Assembly: GCA_025917655.1 (NCBI GenBank)
Contig: CP084612.1
Span: 682,001 to 746,000 of the forward strand
DNA length: 64,000 nucleotides
Source of the DNA: Chlorella sorokiniana
Lineage: Eukaryota > Chlorophyta > Trebouxiophyceae > Chlorellales > Chlorellaceae
Reading direction: 5' to 3'
Both the position numbers and the translations under genes were made by a program. The notes beneath the pieces are model-generated. The model did not search any database and was not told the origin of the DNA. It worked only from the letters and a program-made list of their open reading frames with translations. This document shows, piece after piece, positions 1-12,779 of this stretch. The first letter of the stretch is position 1. Every line of letters starts with the position of its first letter.

Positions 1-2051
1 AGCCTCGGAGGCAACCAGGAGCTGTGCGGCCGAGTGGCACCCCGCTTGCCCAGGCCGTGCTGACAGCTGGATCCAGCAAGCGCGGCTCCCGCCTCGCCAG
101 CAGCTGCCTGTGGGAGGGGACGCCGCGGCGCTGCTGGACTTCAAGGCTGGGGTGGCGGCGGGCGGGGGCAGGAGCCGCTGGCAGACTGGGCGGCGGCGGC
201 CAACCCCTGCGCAGCCGACGCATGGTCAGGGGTTGCCTGCCACGACGGCCGAGTGGTGGCGCTCAGCCTGGCTGACCAGGGGCTGGACATCGCCAGCCTG
301 GAGCCCCTGGGCAGGCTGGATGCGCTGCAGCAGCTGCTGCTGGCGGGCAACAACGCCTCCGCCGCCAGCCTGCCGCCCGCCTGGTCGGGGATGGAGCAGC
401 TGGAGGTGGTGGATCTGTCGGGGACAGGGGTGGCGGGGCCCCTGCCGCCCGCCTGGCAGGCCATGCGCCGCCTGAAGCGCCTCCTGCTGCAGGGCAACCG
501 GCTCAACGGGACATTGCCCGCCGCATGGTCGCAGCTGTCCGGACTGCTGACTCTGTGAGCGGCCGCTGTGCTTCGTGCCTCCCGCCCGCCTGCCCCGACT
601 CGCCAGCGCCCCAACGCGACAAGGCCGTGCTCAACAAGCAGCGCTGCCACCCACTCTTGCCGCATGCTCCCCGTTGTGCAGCAACCTGGCGGGCAACGCG
701 TTCATCGGCGGCTTGCCAGCCGAGTGGGGCGCACTGTCTGCGCTGCGTGCCCTGGACGCCTCCTCAAATTACCTGACCGGGCCGCTGCCAGACAGCTGGC
801 ACCAGCTGGCAGCACTGCAGCAGCTACAGTTGGCCAGCAACAACCTGGGGGTGAGGCTCTGTGTATTTGCCTTGACTCTTGCCATGCGCACGGGGATCTT
901 CTGTCACGGCTGCGCACACGTTCCAACCGTTCCAACCACCAGCTCCTGTGACAGTGTTGAGCCCTTGCCGCTGCTGCAGGGCGCCATTCCCCCAGCTGGG
1001 CCCAGCTGCCCGCCCTGCACCAGCTCACCCTCAACAGCAACGTGGGCATCTGCGGGGGCGCCGCAGTGGCGCGAGGGCGCTGCCGTGCACGCTGAGGCCA
1101 CCAACCTGGGCCACAGCTGCGTCATGGTCAACACCAGCGGCACGTTCGCGGGGTTGTGCTGGGTAAGCGTCGCTGAGGCCTGTGCGCACCCACCTGCTGT
1201 GTGTGCACTGCAATTAAAGGTTCATTGACATTCAGTCCCCGCCTGATCCACGCTGCAGGCGTGTCGCTGAGCCTCGCCATTGCCAGCCTGGCGGCGGCGG
1301 GCGCCCTGCTCGTCCTCCTGCGCCGCCAGCGCACGCAGCTGCAGCTGCTGCAGCGCGAGCGCTCCACCGCCAGCTTCTCCTCGCTGCACGGCCCCCTGGC
1401 AGCGGCGGCGCCAAGGCCGCGGCCCTGGCCGCCTTTTCCACCACCCCAGGCCAGCCGGGCGCAGCCCCACAGCGGCCGAGCGCTTCAAGGCCCTCACAAT
1501 CGCCAACCCCTGGAGCGAGCATGCCGGCTACATCCAGGTCTGCGGTTGTGTGGCCTGCAGGCGCTGCTGCTCCCTCCTGTGGTCCACGCTGTCCTCTGTG
1601 CCTGGGCATGTCCGCTTGTGCAATGGCTCCGCTCCCCTGGGCCCCTTGCAGGTCCCTCTGGCCACCCCGCACAGCGGCATCCGCCCCCGCCGACCGCCGA
1701 TCCCGGGGTCTCGCCTCCGCGCTCCGCCCCCAGCCGCACCAGGAGCACCGCTCGCCGTCCCGGCCTCCGCCATGCCTCCCCGAGCGCCACCTGTGGCAGG
1801 TGGCGGTGCAGGCTGCCGACCGCGGGGTGGACCTGACGGCGCGGCGCCCCCGCCAGAAGCGCCTGTTCCGGTCGCGCTCCGAAGCACCCACCACGCTGAG
1901 CGATGCTGGAGCGGCCCCTGTGGAGGGGGAGGGGCCAGGGCAGGGGCGAGGGCAGCTGCCGCAGCGGCGCGGCGAGGCCGACAGCAATGTGGACGCGCTG
2001 CAAGCAGGCAGCCGTTTGGTGTCGCTGCCGGGAGACAGCAGCATGGTTTAG
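1..2051 (+). CDS. Plant-type leucine-rich-repeat single-pass membrane protein (5' end not resolved)
   Basis: The first recognisable part (about 110-250) is a plant LRR N-terminal cap, with AALLDFKAG followed by ADWAAAANPC and WSGVAC. The two halves lie in different frames, separated by a G run at 164-168. LRR units follow (LDALQQLLLAGNN, MEQLEVVDLSGTGVAGPLP, MRRLKRLLLQGNRLNGTLP), then after an intron near 556-679 NLAGNAFIGGLPAEW and LDASSNYLTGPLP, then a cap-like GICGG near 1047. One membrane helix (SLSLAIASLAAAGALLVLL, about 1266-1320) is followed by an Arg/Gln-rich stretch and a long low-complexity tail that stops at 2051. I see no kinase domain, so this is receptor-like rather than receptor-kinase. 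The extracellular LRR face probably binds protein or peptide, but no ligand can be inferred. The start codon is not identified and may lie before the window. Confidence 0.72.
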
Positions 2052-2285
2052 GACAATGAACAGGCCTGTAAACTAATAATACCCAAGTATGCCGGCCCGG
2101 CATTGGCGTCGCAGCCACAACATGTAACACTTTGCTCCAGGCCGTCCGCGCCGCCCCCGCTGCGGAGCCGCCATGCTTGTGGCCGTAACACTAGGCGCGC
2201 ATGGACCAGCTTGCCCTTTCAAGCTACGTTTTGACATCTTCGAAACAGTATGCTGTGTTGTTTGAAGCAGTGAAGCCTGGGTATT
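2052..2285. other. Short intergenic spacer with TGTAA-type 3' end signals
   Basis: This gap separates the LRR gene from the protease gene. It holds TGTAA at about 2067-2071 and again near 2123, a motif used as a polyadenylation signal in green algae such as Chlamydomonas. It probably contains the 3' untranslated region of the first gene and the promoter of the second. No open frame of interest is present. Confidence 0.4.
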
Positions 2286-5200
2286 ATGCGGGGTGCAGCA
2301 GTTTGCGCAGCAGCGTGTCTTGCTGCGCTTATCGTTGCGTTGTCAGAGAGCGCCAGCGACGCTGCTGCGCGACGTAGAGGATGTAGAAGCCTGCGGCAAG
2401 ACGAGGGTTCTTGCCCCGTCTTGCTCGACACAAGTAAGCCGCCTGCCGTGCCATGGAGGCTAGATCGTCGCTCTGCATGCCGACAGCGCCGTTGTTCAAT
2501 GCGCGCCGGCCGCCATCGCACACCAGCCCGTTGAACTCCTGGCAGCGGCGGCCGCACCGGCACTTGCTGCTGCCTCCTTCGACCCATCCTGGAGCCCTGA
2601 TCATATGCCATTGATCCTATGTGTCACGTACGCATGCGTTTTCACTCCCGGCGTTGCAGGCGTGCCTGTGCCGGTCACCCAGCGGATTGCGCATGAGCTG
2701 GCGCCGCCGCCCGGCGTGAACGCCCCGCCACGCGTTGACAACTACTTCTGGCTGCGCAGCGACGCACGCAACGACACCGCCGTGCTGTCGCACCTGCAGG
2801 CAAGCAGCGCCCGCTCACGCCGCTGCGCTGGTGCTGTTGCAGCAGCGGTCCGCCGCTCCCATGTGCCGCCAATCAGCCGTTGCAACCCCTTCTGGCTGCC
2901 TGCCTCCCGTCCCACTCAGGAGGAGAACGCGTATGCCGAAGCGGTGCTGGCGCCCAGCCTGGCGCTGCAGGAACAGCTGCTGGCGGAGATGCTGGCGCGC
3001 GTGCCGCGAGAGGAGGCCAGCGTGCCGCAGCGGCGCGGTCGGCACTGGTGCGCCTGGCTGCTGCCGCTGGGATCTCCCTTGCTCCCGCCTGCCCAGCGAC
3101 CCGGGGTCAGCATGCTTGACTAACCTTTCATGCATCCCCCTTTCCCCCCCTTTCTCTTTGGTCCAAAGGTATTACAGCGTGCACGGTGCTGGCAAGCAGT
3201 ACCGGCGGTACTGCCGCCGCCCGCTGGACGACCCCGCCGCGCGCCGCCCAGCGAGCACGACGCCATGAACGCCACCGCGCCCGAAGAGGTGCTGCTGGAC
3301 CAGGATGAGCTCGCAGGTGGGTGCTGCGGCGGCAGCACCGGCGGCAGCGGTGTGCTGCTTGGGCTGGAGCAGCGGCAGAGTGCTGTGTCGGCGGGGGCAG
3401 GGGCAGCAGCAACTCCGGCTCTTTGTCGTCCGCCCCGGGGTCCCTTCCACCACCTCAGCCTTGTGCAGCCTTTTGGCCTGCTGCCCCCGCACGCCATGCT
3501 TCATCCGTGTGTTCTAGTCATGTTTTTGCAGGGAACGGTAGCTACTTTGACATGGCGGGGCCAGAGCTGTCGCTCGACGAGGGGCTGCTGGCGTACGGCG
3601 TGGATGCGGCGGGAGGCGAGGTGTACACGCTGTGAGCGCCGTGGTCACGCTGTGCCCGCTGTGCTGCGTTTGGCACCTGCACGCCAGCTTGCTGTCAGGC
3701 CCTGGCAGCTGCCGTGTGGAAACAGCTGAGCGGCACGCGCCGCCTCTGGCCCGCCGCCCTGCCGCAGGCACGTGCGCAACCTGACGGCCAGCCTCGTGGT
3801 GTTGGATGGCGGCAACGCCGCCGCCTACGGTGTTGAGTTCAGGTGACTTCGCGCAGGCGTGGCCTGAAAAGCACCCGTGGCCAACGTTTCCCTGGCTGGC
3901 CTCGACTCTGGCGCCGCCGCCGCGTCCTCCACCATGTCTGTGCATCCCTCCCTCTCGCGCCCCCAAGCCTTCCTGTCATCCTCTGTGCGCCCCCCCCCCC
4001 GTAGGAGCTGCGCCGGCGACTTTGTGTTTTTGAACGACAACCGTACGTTGCTGTTCACCACCCTCACACCAGATACCCACCGCCCCGACAAGGTGCGCGG
4101 CAGCGGCGGCAGGCAGGGCGTGTGGCGCTCCCGCACGTCATACGCCTGCTGGGGGGCTGATGGGGCGGATACAGGGCTGCCTTGGCCCAATAGAACGCAA
4201 CCATGTGCTGGTTGCCGCCCGCAACGTTGCGCAGGTGTGGGCAGTCGACCTGCTGGCGGGGGGAAGGGCGGCGGCGGCGGCGGCGGGGGCGGGCCTCCCC
4301 TGCCAGCCCCCGCCTGCTGCACCACGAACCCGACGAGGCCTTCCACCTCTCCCTGTGGCGCTCGCGCTCAGGTGGGGCGCTCGGCCTGCCTGGGCCGACT
4401 GCTGCGCAGGCAGCCTGCACCCGCCGCACCCCTGGCGGGTGCTGACAGCAGGGCAAGTGCTGGTGGCCGCGCAGCCTCTGCTGTGTGGCCCTCGTGACAA
4501 GCCGGGCTGACCTGACCAACCCTCATTCCCTCATCTTGCCCCCCCCCCTCTCCCGCCCCCACCCCCCACCCCCACCCCCACCCACCAACACACAGACGCC
4601 GTGGTGTACCTGCGGGCGGGTTCCGACACCACACACCACCTGCTCTACCTGAACGCCAGCGCCCCCCCGCAGCCCTCAACTTCACCACCCTCGCCCCCAA
4701 GGCGAGCGCCTGCCCCTCCTGCTTGGAAGCTGCTGCGGGGTGGCATGCCGGCCGGTGTGCATGCAGGGAGGTTCTAGGCTGAGGTGGCCCTGTGGGCGAG
4801 TATTTGAGGAGGCCGCGCCATCCCGCTGTTCCTTTTCATCGTCGCAGGAACGGGAGCGGCAGTACGTGGTGCGGGACACCCCCGCCGGCCTGCTCTACGC
4901 CGTCGTCTACACATCGCAGGAGCGCAACGGCCGCCTGGTTGTCGCCAGGCTGGGCCCCTCAGCCCTGGCTAACGTCACCGGCGAGCCGCCGATTCAGGAC
5001 GACGACGCAGCTGCGCGCGCGGGGGGAAAGCGGGATCGAGGAGGCAGGCAGCGCTGCGAGCCCCGCAGCGGCGCCGAGCGGCGATGCCGGCGGCGACGGC
5101 GGCGAGGGCGGGGCGGGCGACGCCGGCAGCAGCCCGGGCACCGGCTGGGCGCTGCTGCAGGCGCACAGCCGGGAGGTGGAGATCGTCGATCTGGCGCTGA

Positions 5201-8200
5201 GCGGGCGCCACCTGGCGGTGCTGGAGCGGCGCAACGGCACGCTGGCCGCCACCGCCTACACCCTGCCCGCAGACGGTGCGCCGCGCCGCGCCGTGGGCTG
5301 CCTCGTGAAGCGCGCTGCTTGCCGGCCGCGCTGGCCGCAGCCAGGCGGGCAGGGGGCGCCCCACCCTCGTTCTCACGGCATCGTGACTGCTCGGCGCAGG
5401 CTCGCCGCTGGCGGATTTGCGCGACGGGCGGCGCTTTGGCTTCGACGCCCCCTCCTTCTCGCTGCAGCTGGGCGAGCAGGGCCCCTTTGCCTCCCCCTGC
5501 TGCGCGTGCGCTACTCCTCCCTCGTGCAGCCCCTCAGCACTTATGACATCAACTTGAACACGGGTGAGTGCGCGTGTGAGGCTGGGCTGCTCTTGGGTGT
5601 GTGGAGGGGAAGGACTGCGGCCAGTCCCGGCCTGCAGCGTGTGCGGTGGGGATTGGACGTGTTGAGCAGGCCCTTTGCTGTGAGCACGTCCCGGCTGCTG
5701 CTGCGTCTGCTCGACCCGATCATACCACCCCCACCGCCCCCGCTGCCATCCCCCCAGGCAACCGCGTCCTGAAGCAGCAGCAGGAGGTGGTGGGGTACGA
5801 GGGGGTCGCTACGCGGCACGCCTGCTGGCCGCGCCCTCCACCGACGGCGCGGCGGTGCCGGTCAGCCTGGCGTACCGCGGGGACCGCGTGGCCCTGGACG
5901 GCACCGACCCCCTGCTGCTGGAGGCGTACGGCGCCACGGCTCCTCCTTCGACCCCGAGTTCTCGGGTGGGCGGTGGCTGCGTGCTCTGTGTTCCTGCGGC
6001 TGCGTGCTCCGTGTTCCTGCACATGTGTCAGTCGGCCTGTGTGCCTGTGTGTGGAAAGGTTGTGAGGGGCAGCGGGAGGCAGGGAGGTGCTGGAAGCTGG
6101 GTGGGTGGTACAAGGTGAAGTGAAGGGAAGAGCTGGGTGCAGCTGTTTGCAGCAGGCAGCCTTGGCTGTGCAGCGACCAGAAAGTTGTCCTTTATCTGCG
6201 CCTTCCAGCATGCTGCCTCGCCCTCCCCCTGGCCCCCGCCGCGGCCAGGCGCCCAGCTGAGCCTGCTGGACCGCGGATTCATCTGCGCCATTGCCCACGT
6301 GCGCGGCGGCGGCGAGCTGGGGCGCTACTGGCACGAGGAGGGCGGCTGCTGGCCAAGAACCACACCTTTGACGACCTGGCGGCGGCGGCGCAGCTCCTCA
6401 TCCAGGTGTGTGTGTGGGGGGGGGAGAGGGTGCCTCTTTGGGTGCGTGGGGTGTTTGTGGGGGGTTGAGGAAGTGCAGGGGGCATTGGACTTGGTGTTGT
6501 CCCATTGGTGTTGTTTCGTTCCTAAATCATAGAGAGCATGCAAGATACTGGCTGCCAGCGGCTGCCGCCCGGCCCTGCCTGCCCCGCCCCATCCAGCGCG
6601 ACGTTTGGTCAGCCTGCTCAGCATTCTGCTCGGCTGCCGCGCTGTGGCCTCCTGTTGCCACTGCAGAACAAGTACACAAGCGCCGACCGGCTGGCTGTAT
6701 GGGGAAGGTCGGCGGGCGGCTTGACGGTGGGGGCCACCCTCAACCGCCGGCCGGAGCTGTTCCAGGTGCGCTGTGGGGATTGTGGGGGCATGGGCAACCA
6801 GCGTCAGGGAGGGCGGGGCAGGCGGGGGCTCCTCTGCGGAGAGAAGAGCCGTCTGTGCAGCGAGTTCGGCTGTGAGCAGGCCAGCCCACAGGATCACCCC
6901 AATCCCACCAACACAATCCCGGGCGCTTGCTGCGTCGCGTGCTGCAGGCCGCCATCCTGGACGTGCCCTTTGTTGACGTTGTGACCACGATGTCGGGTGA
7001 GCAGGCCGGCCCGCAGCAGCGGCCCGCAGCGTGCACCGCTTGTGGTGCCATGCTGGCAACCGCTGCCTGCCGCCCAGGGGCCGCCGCACCACGGCCCTCG
7101 CTGCTCGGCCGGCTGTCGCCGTTGCCTATGCCGGCCCCAAACCCAGCCCACCGCCTGCCCCCCCCGCAGACCCCTCGCTGCCGCTGACGGTGCCCGAGTG
7201 GGAGGAGTGGGGCGACCCTGTGGCAGACGCCGCCGCCTACGCCAACATGCTCTCCTACTCCCCCTGGACAACGTGGCGGCGGGGCCCTACCCCCACCTCA
7301 TGCTCACGGGAGGTGAGGAGCCCCCGCTTGTATGTGTGTGTGTGGTGTGTGTGTGTTTGTGTGTTTGGGAGGGGGGCCAGCATTGTTGGAGCAATGCAGC
7401 TCCCAGGGCCCGCTGTGAGCTGCCTTGGCACATCCGGCTGCGCTGCAGCTACCCGGCAGTCGCCTGAGCCCGGCAGCATGCCCCCCCCCACCCCCTCCCA
7501 CAGGGCTGAACGACCCGCGCGTCGGCTACTGGGAGCCTGCCAAGCTGGCGGCCAAGGTGAGCGGCAGGGGGCAGCGCCCCCCGCACATGCAAGGGAGGGG
7601 GAGGCACCGGGCTGCTTGAGCCAAACAAGGCCCCTCCCCCGCACCAAGTCACCGTTCATCCCCCACCCCCCACCCCCACACACTATGCCCCACTCATGAG
7701 ACAGATACGGGAGCTGAAGAGCAGCGCTGGCAGCCTCGTGCTGCTGCGCACCAACATGGCGGCGGGGCACTTTGCCGCCAGTGGGCTGGAGGGGCGGCTG
7801 CGCGAGCAGGCGCAGAAGTGAGCAGCGGGCTGCGGCTGTAGGGCTGGAGTGGGGGAAGGGGAGGGGGGCTGAGGCCGGCGTGCTGCCTGCTTTGCATTGT
7901 GGCTGCCCAGCCGGCCCGGCCAGTCTCCTAGATTGCGCCTGAAGCTCCCTTCCCCCGCCTGTCCACGCAGGTACGCCTTCCTGCTGCAAACAGCAGCGCC
8001 CTGCGCGCAGACAGACGGCGACCGCGCTGAGCTGGCGGCACGCTGCCGCGGCTGCTTTGCCGCGCTCGTCGCCGCCGCCACGACCGTCGCGCTGGTGCGT
8101 GCGGCGGCCTCGTTTCGCGCTCCGGCTCGGCTGCTTGCCTCTATCGGGCGGGTCTGCGCCCTGCCCCTCCCGCCCGCCTGCCTTGCGCTGCAGCGACAAA

Positions 8201-8797
8201 GGCGGTGGCCGCTGCTTTGCCCCGCCTCCTGGATCTAGGAGCGGCCTGCTCCTGTGGCTGGTGCTTTCATCAAATGGCACATCCCCCCCCTCACACACAG
8301 GTCACTCTGGTCCTCGTACTGCGCCCCTCTTCCCGCTTTGCCCGCAACTGGCGCCGCCTGAGCAGCTGGGCGGGCCAGCCGCGGCGGCGGGGCCTCAGCG
8401 ATGACGACGGCGACGACGGCGACGAGGAGGGGGCGGCGCGGGCTACGACACCCGCCTCTACCCCGCACACCTCACCGACGCCGAGGCGGCGTCGGCGGCG
8501 GGCGCCGAGATGGAGCGGCGACTGCGCGCGCAGCAGCAGCAGCTGGAGGCCCAGGGGCTGAAGCTGGCTGCGTACGGCGAGGTGCGCGAGGCGGTGCGCG
8601 ACCGCCTGCTGCCCATCCCGGCGCCGCCAGCGAACGGCGTGCCGCGGCTCAACCTCGGAAGCGGCGTGGCAGAGCCGGGCGGGATCGAGCTGTCTGCGGT
8701 GCCGCCGCAGAACGGCAGCGCGCGCAAGCTGCCTGCCATAACGGAGGCGCCCGTCAGCCCGCAGAGCCCCAAGAAGCCGCACGGCGGCGGCGGCTAG
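2286..8797 (+). CDS. Oligopeptidase B-like serine peptidase (S9A) with signal peptide and a possible C-terminal membrane anchor
   Basis: This is a prolyl-oligopeptidase-family enzyme that would cleave peptides after basic residues. The N-terminal beta-propeller part matches oligopeptidase B ([13 protein letters not shown] near 2735, [20 protein letters not shown] near 2925, [19 protein letters not shown] near 3540). The catalytic part shows [16 protein letters not shown] (6297), the nucleophile motif [11 protein letters not shown] (6705), [17 protein letters not shown] with the acid (7505) and AAGHFAASG with the histidine (7755). Exon 1 (2286-2433) encodes a signal-peptide-like start, [20 protein letters not shown], and its splice phase fits exon 2 at 2660. 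After the usual enzyme end (YAFLLQ, 7972) the frame continues through a hydrophobic stretch ([18 protein letters not shown]) across an intron at 8095-8300, then a charged tail ending KKPHGGGG. The frame breaks by one base near 6346, 7260-7264 and 8429-8433. TGTAA lies at about 8833. The family is certain; the tail and the targeting are inferred. Confidence 0.85.
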
Positions 8798-9200
8798 CCT
8801 GCTGCGTTCTGCACCTGTGCAAGCATCAAAATTGTAATGCACGCAGTGACAGGGGAGAGCAGCCGGAGCAGGCATCAGGGGCGTGGGATGTGTCGGTCCA
8901 AAGCTCGGCCATATAGGCGAGGCGGCGCACGGTACGCGCTGTCCTGCCAACCACGCCCTTGCATCTGTCACACGGTCAAAACACTTCGTCCTCACTTCTA
9001 CTCGGCTCAGTCCAAGGTGATCAACACACCAAGGTTTGGCGCTGTCGTGCCCTTGGACACCGCACCCAGACTGCTGTGCAGTTGCATTGACCTGCAGGGC
9101 ATTGGCAATCAACATTCTGTTCGTTCGCCTTCAGTTTGCCTTGGCCTAGGCCCCACCGCCTCGCACCCGCCGACGGCGCGCTGTGTGTGGCTGTGTGCAG

Positions 9201-9707
9201 GCGCTACCAGCTGGCCCCCCACATGTCCGCGGAGCACGTTGCAGGTGACACGGCCCGCCCACCGCTCCCCACCATGCACATCACGCTGGCCACCTGTTCG
9301 GAAGGGTGCAGCCTGGGTTGCTTGCCGCGCCTCAGAGCTGCACACATGATGTGCCCTGCGGCATGCTGCACAGGGGAGCCGGAGAGGGTATCCTCAGGCA
9401 ACATGATGGGGTTGGTGGAGGAGATGGCCATGGAAAGCGGTGCCCTGCTGGACAGGAAGGACTGCGCCGCTGCAGGCCGCCCCCTGAAGACAGGCGCGGG
9501 CGGCTGCCGCTCCCGGGTCGCACCGCTGTAGGAACCGCAAGTGACAGCTGTGGTGCTGCCTGTGAGTCCTACGATGCTGCTCATGCGGCTGCAGGAGGGC
9601 AGGTGGAGCCGTCCCTGGTGGCTGCAGAGCACAGCCGCGAGGCGCTTGAGTGCGTGGCCGCGCATCTGACGCTCGCGGCGGAGTACAAATCCGGCAACGG
9701 CATGTGA
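9201..9707 (+). CDS. Possible short gene or 3' exons of an unrecognised gene
   Basis: Three splice-bounded segments could be exons: RYQLAPHMSAEHVAG after a CAG at 9198-9200, GEPERVSSGNMMGLVEEMA at about 9374-9475, and a final segment from about 9597 containing VEPSLVAAEHSREALECVAA and ending KSGNGM at a TGA (9705-9707). The segments look protein-like (few low-complexity runs, plausible donor and acceptor sites), but I recognise no family and find no convincing first exon between 8798 and 9200. An antisense open frame of 153 codons also covers the area and is probably a shadow. This could be a decayed gene. Confidence 0.3.
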
Positions 9708-9938
9708 AGCTGCCAGCCTACCCTGGGAGCATAGCCAGGCAGGTCTATCGAGTTTTTGCCATCATGCTTGAAAGCATGCCCACACATAGCAATAAACAAC
9801 CTGCAAGCCTGCCGAGCCGGCGCACGACAGCGTCGCGGCATGCCTGCTCCCCTCCTCGTGCTCGCCCTTGCGTTCGCTCGCCGCTCATATCGTATCGCAT
9901 ATACGGATGGTGCTTTCCACGGACCTTTAAGCGACAAA

Positions 9939-12052
9939 ATGAGTGGGAAAGGGGCTCAACTCCCATCCGCCGAACTGCTCGAAGACATCTGCGTGCGCTT
10001 CATACTTACGCTGCCGTCATCAGAGCTAGAGTGAGCAGTTACAACCGACACGAAGCTGATACAACGCGTGTAGGAGTAGCGGGCTGGCCGAGTCCTTTCC
10101 GTGTTGCGTCTGCAGGTCTTTTGAGCGGCTACTCTTTGTCATCGAGCAAGCCTGGTGGCACTACGAGGTGCAGATCGGCATTCTGCGTTGGGCCGCGCAC
10201 GGACGCTGCCGTTGCCGCCACCGCCCCTGCCTCTGCCGCCACCCCTGCTGGCTGCCGCCTGCCACCTTTCAAGGGTTGCGGGCTTGTTGCAGGACCATGT
10301 GCGTGAGAAACCCGAGAACGTCAACCTGAAGTCGCTGACGCTGAAGGAGTTCACCGGGCTGATATTCGAGAAGGTGGGGCAGATGCGCACATGGGCGTGC
10401 CAAAAGGCAGCGCACGCCATCGCATGCCGTCCTGGCATGCCGTCCCACCGTGCTCGCTGCGTGCACTGCCCAGGTGCCGGGCCTTGAAGCCTTCAAGGCC
10501 AGCCTGGAGGAGATTTACGACGATTTCAACAAGTACAAGCGCACGGTGCCGGTCAGGTGTGTGTGTGCATGGCTCAGTTGCGGCGGCTGCATGCGGTGCT
10601 TCCGGGATCCTCGACTCCAAGCGGTGGGGTCGAGGCATCCAGGCTGGCTGCGCGCAGCCACTGACAAGCTGGAAACGAGCGCTTCCGGCAGCCGGACGGC
10701 GCCCCCATCAGGCGTGATCGCTCGTCCAGCGCTCGGTTCCGCCGCGCGTGCCTCCCTCCTCACCCCCGCCGCCGCCTGCGCTGCTGCCGGCAGGGGCGCC
10801 ATCCTGCTGAGCCCCGACATGAGCAAGGTGCTGCTGGTGCGCGGGTACAAGCGGGACGCGGGGTGGGGCTTCCCGCGCGGCAAGCTGTCCAAGGGCGAGA
10901 GCGACGCCGAGTGCGCGGTGCGCGAGGTGCTGGAGGAGACGGGCCTGGACATTGGCGCGTCGCTGCGCGAGGGCGACTTCATCGACGCGCAGCTGCGGGA
11001 CCAGGACACCCGCCTCTTCATCGTGCAGGCGAGAGCCGCCAGGCCTGCGCGCCGCCCCTGAAAGAAAGAGCCCCTTGCTGCATGCAGCTCGCGCAGCCGC
11101 CAGCAGCAGCCACGCGCGCGGGGCCTCGGCGGCCTGTCATGCTGCCCCGCTGCCCCGCTGCTGACACCCCCTCTCGACCCGCCGCCCCCGGTGCAGGGCG
11201 TGCCGGAGACCACACACTTTGCGCCGCACGTTCGTTACGAGATTGGCGCCTTTGCCTGGCACCTGGTGGACCACCTGCCCTCCTCCTACGATGAGAGCAA
11301 GCAGGTGTGTGTGTGGTGGTGAGGGCCGGAGGAACATATCAGGAGGGGGGGGAGGGGGGTTTAAAGGAAATGGGGAGGAAAGAGTCGGGGGGGTCTCCCA
11401 CAGCAACCCTGCCTGCACGACGGCAGCACCCCGCAGCAACCGGGGGAGCTGGCCTGAGCCGGGCTTCCTGCCCCGAGCTGGCGCCCTGCGTCGTGCCGCG
11501 CTGCCCCGTGCCGCCGCGCAGGCGTTTGTGAATGCCCAGGGCACGCGGCACAAGTTCTTCAACGTCTGGCCCTACATCAAGCCGCTGCGAGCCTGGATCA
11601 AGTGCGTGCAGCTCTGCAGCCCCGGTCCTGCGGGCCTCCCCTGGCTGCATGCACGCCGGCGCTGCAGCCCCCTGCAGGCCACCTCGCTCTCCCTGATCCC
11701 CGCCCTCCCGCCTGAGCCTGCCCACCGCCTCTGCCCCGCCTACAGGAAGCAGAAACAGCGGGGCGGCAAGGGGAAGAAGCAGGCGGCAGCAGCGGCCCCG
11801 ACAGCAGCGGCACCGCCAGCAGCAGCAGCAGCACCGCCAGCAGCGGCACAGCCAGCACCCGAGGCAGCAGCAGCGGCACAGCCAGCACCCGAGGCAGCAG
11901 CAGCAGCAGCAGAAGCACCATCGCTGCCAGCAGCAGGACAGCAGGCGGCGTCTCTTCCACCTGCGGCAGCGGTGCAGCAGCCAGGTCGTTCGCTGCTAGA
12001 GTTTCGGTTCGACCGCGCCGAAATCCTGCGGCACCTCCACTCTGCAGCCTGA
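9939..12052 (+). CDS. DCP2: mRNA-decapping enzyme subunit 2 (Nudix hydrolase DCP2)
   Basis: DCP2 removes the 5' m7G cap of mRNA in the cytoplasm and commits it to 5'-3' decay. Eight exons join in phase: 9939-10030, 10116-10167, 10293-10373, 10474-10556, 10794-11028, 11197-11304, 11522-11601 and 11746-12052, giving 345 residues. The N-terminal regulatory domain reads LLEDICVRFILTLPSSELE and LLFVIEQAWWHYEDHVRE. The Nudix box is complete: GKLSKGESDAECAVREVLEE followed by TGLDI. Box B follows with KFFNVWPYIKPLRAWI. The C-terminal tail is Ala/Pro-rich, ending in a short conserved-looking helix (RSLLEFRFDRAEILRHL), and is much shorter than in yeast. Intron 5 starts GC rather than GT (11029). No frame break is needed anywhere, unlike most neighbours. 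The ATG at 9939 is the first in frame with the conserved domain. Confidence 0.95.
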
Positions 12053-12779
12053 CCAGAATGCTGTCTCAGTGCTTCTGAGCCTGCAGAATTTGATGCCATC
12101 TCAGCGCTTCTCAAACATGCCTTCCTCAGTATCCTTACAGCCGTGAGACATATCAAAGTGCCACGGGCCGCTGCACCAGCAGCGTGCCCTCCACAGGCAG
12201 CCTACAACGGGGCTGCTCCAGAGAAGTTTAATGCAGGGAGGTCTGAACTGGGGGACTGACAACTGAGCGAGGGAAGGAGATGGGCGAGGGTGTTGGCCGC
12301 GGCGGCCAAGCAATGAAATGATTGTGCTGGAGGGCAGGCAGCCAGCTGGTTCATGAGATGCAGTGGTTGCAGGGAAGAGGCGCAGGGAGCGGCGGCGGCG
12401 GGGCAAGTCATGCGCTGGGGGCCGCGCCGAGCCGTCGCAGGCTGCGTGCATGGGTGCGCGCACTGAAGGAAAATCTCGGGCGTCAATGAATGGACGGGCG
12501 GCGGCGCGCGCGCAAGGGGACAGGTATGCCAGAGGTATGATAGGGGTGCGGGGTGGGCGGCGCGGGCGACCGACGGTGGGTGCATGTACAGGGATGGGCG
12601 TTTAAACCGCTGGGAAAGCCTTTGCGGGCGCCTTTGTAGGGCCCTTCAGGGCTGGGGCATGGAGAGGTGGGACAGCCAGACGCCGAGGGCAGCGCCAGTA
12701 AAGCAGCCAGCCGGCGCCGCCTCTCCGCAACCGTGCGCAGCCCGCAGAGGCTGGGACCCAGCTCCAGCGGCGGGCGGGC
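12053..12779. other. Intergenic region between two convergent gene ends
   Basis: DCP2 ends on the plus strand and ferrochelatase ends on the minus strand here. The stretch holds the two 3' untranslated regions and otherwise nothing recognisable. The only open frames are GC-driven shadows without splice-site or family support. Confidence 0.4.
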
